A stretch of 64,000 bases of DNA, taken from NCBI GenBank assembly GCA_037447655.1, contig JBBHKE010001433.1, positions 62,001 through 126,000 of the forward strand, in the 5' to 3' direction. The position numbers were made by a program, and so were the translations under genes. A model generated the notes under the pieces. It was not told the DNA's origin. It saw only the letters and a list, made by a program, of their open reading frames with translations, and did no database searches. Position 1 is the stretch's first letter; the number at the start of each line of letters is the position of its first letter. This document shows, one piece after another, positions 60,848-64,000 of this stretch. This DNA comes from Zygnema cylindricum. Lineage: Eukaryota > Streptophyta > Zygnematophyceae > Zygnematales > Zygnemataceae.

Positions 60848-61312
60848 CTATTTCCCATCCTTGAGCGATAATCCCCATTGAATCATGGCCTTGCGTGGGT
60901 GACCAATCCCATTGTTGTCCTTCATCGTGTTGACCTTGCGAATCGAGTCACGTGCCAACTTAAGGAAAAATTCCTTCCCCGGCCAGCGTATTTTTTGGAC
61001 CATCCTCGGGCAACTGATTCGAGCCAATCTCCGTTTAGAATCCCCTACATTTTCTAGCTCTCCCATTTGTTGGACCATACTCCTTGATTTTTGAAATTAT
61101 GAAAGAGGTCGCTGGTTGCACAAGGTGTGTCGCACACGAAGGGAAAAAATGGAGGATTGTTCTCTTAAAGGGCAACACCTTGCTCAACTCCGCAGACATA
61201 TTGTGGCCGCCACAATTGTCCACGAACATAACCTTCTCACAGCCTTCGCGATCTCCTTGGTAAGATCTCGGGTCTTCAAACCATTGCGGGATCGATCCAT
61301 CAGGTGGTCAGA
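60848..61312 (-). pseudogene. pogo-like transposase, C-terminal part
   Basis: Minus strand: PQWFEDPRSYQGDREGCEKVMFVDNCGGHN, with the second catalytic Asp in the D-N-C, then a TILHFFPSCATHLVQPA block and IISKIKEYG. After a shift of frame comes RWPGKEFFLKLARDSIRKVNTMKDNNGIGHPRKAMIQ (two overlapping stretches). Order and motifs fit the DDE superfamily-1 (pogo/Tigger, CENP-B-like) transposases. A stop lies just upstream (about 61313) and frameshifts inside. Confidence 0.72.
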
Positions 61313-61380
61313 TCATTCATCAATATCGAACATCGTATAAATGTCGTAAGAAGACAGTGGAAATCTTTTTTTTTATCGAC

Positions 61381-61497
61381 TGGGGGGGAAGAAGAAGAGG
61401 GAAGGGGAAGAACAGAGGGGAAGGGGAAGATCAGAGGAGGAAGTGGGAGAGAGAGTGAGTGAGGGGGAGAGGGGGGGGGGAAAGGGATAGGGAGGAA
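61381..61497. repeat. purine-rich tract inside the transposase relic
   Basis: GGGGAAGA/GAGGGG words on the plus strand, hence CT-rich on the coding strand like 57796-59130. It separates the central and C-terminal transposase parts. Confidence 0.8.
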
Positions 61498-61559
61498 ACA
61501 TTAAAAATCAATAGGAATCACATACACATATTTTCGTGGAGAGGAATACATGAACAATT

Positions 61560-61908
61560 GGTAGGTGAGAAATAATAGAAGAAAGATGGAAAATGAAGGA
61601 AACATACTTGGTATTTCGTTTAGGAGGCCCTTTATTGGGTAGTTTCGACTATGGTTCGCGAAGATTTCCATTAGAGTTTCTATTCTAGCATTCACTTTTC
61701 CTATGAGTCGCACCATCAATATCATAGATTCTTCACCGCCCGCAAGGTTCGCGTACTTGAAGACCTCATCGTCGCAAAAACCCAAGGTTTTTCCGTTGTC
61801 CATATTACCTATTACATGGGTCTTGTGAATGTTCTCCACCAAGTCCTCGCTGAACCGACCTAACATCCACGAAGTAGTTGAAAATAAAACTAAAAAACCA
61901 AAACACAA
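61560..61908 (-). pseudogene. pogo-like transposase, central part
   Basis: Minus strand: RFSEDLVENIHKTHVIGNMDNGKTLGFCDDEVFKYANLAGGEES and IETLMEIFANHSRNYPIKGLLNEIP. THVIGNMD carries the first catalytic Asp, as in DDE superfamily-1 enzymes. The frame is open for about 110 codons and then enters unrelated sequence. Confidence 0.72.
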
Positions 61909-62280
61909 GTAAATACAATGGAAGAGGCATCAATCTCGAATAACCTTCATATCATCTTTAAATCAAGAGGGATACAAAGTCAACAATTAATCTCATTACA
62001 TTTTTTTCCCTCAACAAGCACGAAAAAGAAAATAACACAAACATTTACTACGACACAATGTAATAAAGGGAGGAAAGTACGTTGCTTTGCGAGAGAAATC
62101 CCCTTTTTATTAATCTAATGTGATATGCCACTGTCTCGATGTGTTCCTCCTTATGTGGACTTAATTGAAGTTTTCCCTTTTGTGCTCATGCAACAATGTT
62201 GTGCTTTTCTAAAAAAGGTTGAATCTAACGCTTTCTGATCCTAATCTCATACTAAACACCGTTGTCCTCGAAAAATTCCA
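61909..62280. other. decayed middle of the transposase relic
   Basis: Lies between two recognised parts of the transposase. No conserved motif could be read here. Confidence 0.35.
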
Positions 62281-62488
62281 CCTTATACCCCTCCTTCATT
62301 TGATAAATGAGGTGACATGCCAAATTTCCCAGAATGCTTGTCGACATTTTCATGCCCGCCTTTTTGTATCGGTAATATTCCTCCACTAACTCCTTATGAA
62401 TCATTTTCACCCATGGCAACTCTTTCCTTCACTTCTTGGTTAAGCATTTGTCAAAGCCACGCTCCGCTTTCTAAAGTCGAAAAAATAT
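62281..62488 (-). pseudogene. pogo-like transposase, DNA-binding part
   Basis: Minus strand: LPWVKMIHKELVEEYYRYKKAGMKMSTSILGNLACHLIYQMKEGYKVEF in two overlapping stretches, fitting the CENP-B-type helix-turn-helix that precedes the DDE domain. There is one stop upstream (LTKK* RKELP). It is cut at 62488 by the LTR of element N. Confidence 0.6.
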
Positions 62489-63460
62489 TGAAATTCTGGG
62501 GGCTCCCTAGCCGCCTAGAATGCAGAACTCAACCTAAGCCTGTAAGATAGCCCGGACCCACTTTGTTTTGAACAAGTATAGCAGCCATCCAGGCAAGCAA
62601 TAAATTGACCGACTTCACCCTAGTGAAGGCAAGACTCCCTTGAGTCCGCCACAAAAAGGATCACTGAAAACGCTCACCCGAGCAGAATGTTATGGTTGTT
62701 AAATGTCACCCTCTTTATATAGATGCTTTGTGAGAGAGTGGGACTAGAAAAATTTGTAAGTTCCTAAATCCAGCTCACAACCCCTATCTAGTAAACTATC
62801 TACGAATAAGAGAACTATAGCGTACAATTTGTATAAGGGACGGTACATTAGCCGTGGTACGGTTTGTACGGCTTCGGTACGACACAATGAGGACGATCTA
62901 CTTCACATGTCTGACGCCAGTTTTGTCCCGTCTCCCTCCGCCAACCTCAGGTGTCTTGTCAGGTGTCAATCTGTCAACTCTTTGGCATAAGCTGCCAAAA
63001 AAGCCATTTCGGTACGCCGATGCCCACGTGGACCGTTCGCTTGTAGTTTTCCAATTGATGTCGTCCGCTCGATTTCGGCGGCCCGCGCGATGTTTTTTAC
63101 GACCGTTTGTACTTTGCTGTTGTTGTACTTTCCCGTTCACTGTTCACCATTTTGTAGGTACATCGTTAAAGGAAAATATCCGTGTTAAATGTTTAGATAA
63201 TTATCAAACCTTATATCTAAATTGATTCTCATACGACTCAACGGATAAGGCAGGGGGCTACTCTGAACTCCGTAGGACCTAAGACCAAACCCAGATCGGT
63301 CCATATCTTTTGTTAAGTTCTCCTTGTCTCTCTCTCTCTCTCATTAGTTTGCACTTTGTTTGCTAAAGAGGCAGCCATGATGGTTCTCTGCCTTACTCTC
63401 TCTCTCTCCTAACGAGAGTCAACGAAATAAACTAGTGACCTGAGAATTACTTTTTCAACA
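62489..63460 (-). repeat. 3' LTR of element N
   Basis: 972 bp on the minus strand. Starts TGTTGAAAAAGTAATTC at 63460 and ends CCAGAATTTCA at 62489. K-type, with a G-box (CCACGTGG, about 63025) and the tRNA-like module at 63229-63302. The left flank AATAT (62484-62488) should recur beyond the window. Confidence 0.75.
63229..63302 (+). other. tRNA-like module inside LTR N
   Basis: Plus strand: CGACTCAACGGATAAGGCAG (A-box-like), then a worn T-arm region (CTAAGACCAAACCCAGATC). Confidence 0.4.
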
Positions 63461-64000
63461 CTCTGTTTAATTCTTAGTCGCTTTTAAGTTTCAATCCACA
63501 TTTTTTTCTACAAAATAACTGTTTTTGAGAAGGCATAGATTTTGTCATCATATCCGCCACCATTTCCCCATCAAACTTGTATTTCAATTTAATAATTTTA
63601 GTCTCAACTTTCTCCCTAACAAAGCTTAATATGATATCCATGTGTTTAGCATTAAAGTGATGCTTAGGATTTGTTGCAATTGCGATGGCAGCTTGATTAT
63701 CACAAAATACACTTTGCACACCACTCTTTATAAATCTAAGCTCTTGGAGCAAGGATTTTTTTACCGTAGCACAAAAAGCCATGTATTTAGCCTCCATAGT
63801 GGACTAAGCTACAACCTTTTGTTGCTTGCATCGTAAATCCCCATAGCAGGCATCACTTCAAGTGTTGATGTTAGTATTTCCCCCCCCCAAATGCAACCAT
63901 AGATCCTTTAATCCTACCAAGTATCTCATTACTTTCTTTGCTGCCTCCCTGTGTTTCTTCCTAGGATCATTTAGACTCCTACTTAGAATATTGATTGCTG
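63461..64000 (-). pseudogene. element N RNase H, cut by window edge
   Basis: Minus strand: open 63797-63474 with MEAKYMAFCATVKK, LLQELRFIKSGVQSVFCDNQAAIAIATNPKHHFNAKHMDI, VREKVETKIIKLKYKFDGEMVADMMTK and CRKKCGLKLKSD. Further upstream, stops surround the SDA.YGD region (63840) and the SILSRSLNDPRKK segment at the edge. The catalytic Glu stands in E-A-K-Y. It is the C-terminal end of an H/K-type pol, most of which lies beyond 64000. Confidence 0.8.

Overview
This window is repeat-rich nuclear DNA, most probably from a plant. It holds no intact host gene, no rRNA or functional tRNA gene and no CRISPR array that I can support. Almost all of it is Ty1/copia-type LTR retrotransposon sequence of at least six related families, plus a pogo-like transposase relic, a candidate TA-inserting MITE and long pyrimidine-rich low-complexity DNA. 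The plant assignment is inferred from plant-style copia polyproteins, G-box (CACGTG) motifs in many LTRs, and a primer-binding site (PBS) that matches the plant form of initiator tRNA-Met better than the animal form as I remember them. The species cannot be told from the sequence.

Layout. 1-412 is the end of a C-family LTR. 413-2310 is a reversed, deleted B-like element (A). 2843-3250 is a fragment of a conventional copia with a 3'-tRNA PBS. 3955-12477 is a three-level nest: solo LTR K (minus) holds solo LTR J (plus), which holds element B (4996-11578). 12462-13107 is a 324-bp tandem duplication. 13108-14731 is the start of element K2, cut by element D (14732-26886), and D is itself split by the minus-strand element C (17992-24182). 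26887-28445 is a minus-strand gag plus LTR (I), joined to a pol fragment (H, 28446-30230). 30922-40739 holds LTR K3, element F, and a second F-type gag (G) that shares F's 3' LTR and is joined to an H-type pol. 40949-45473 is MITE P1 carrying the gag-only element L. 46600-57794 is the minus-strand element M, with extra LTR pieces, interrupted by the young element E (49180-54752). 57796-59130 is CT-rich, 60150-60378 is a palindrome array, 60848-62488 is a pogo relic, and 62489-64000 is the 3' end of element N.

How the parts work. In the recognisable copia families here (A to L) the LTR runs straight into the PBS with no spacer. The PBS reads GGTTATGGGCCCACC or a close variant, the complement of the anticodon arm (not the 3' end) of initiator tRNA-Met, as in Drosophila copia. 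The Gag start codon lies inside the LTR, so the last LTR bases CA and the PBS together encode the Gag motif Q-V-M/T-G. Element E is the only nearly intact copy: a polyprotein of about 1,375 codons (Gag, protease, integrase, RT, RNase H) broken by one extra A in an A8 run. The K/J/B/D group of LTRs also carries an antisense tRNA-like module, while the E/F/L/M group carries a GTACGG...CCGTAC hairpin.

All boundaries were read by eye. LTR ends supported by target-site duplications (B and E perfect; C, J, K and L with one mismatch) are firm; the others are approximate.
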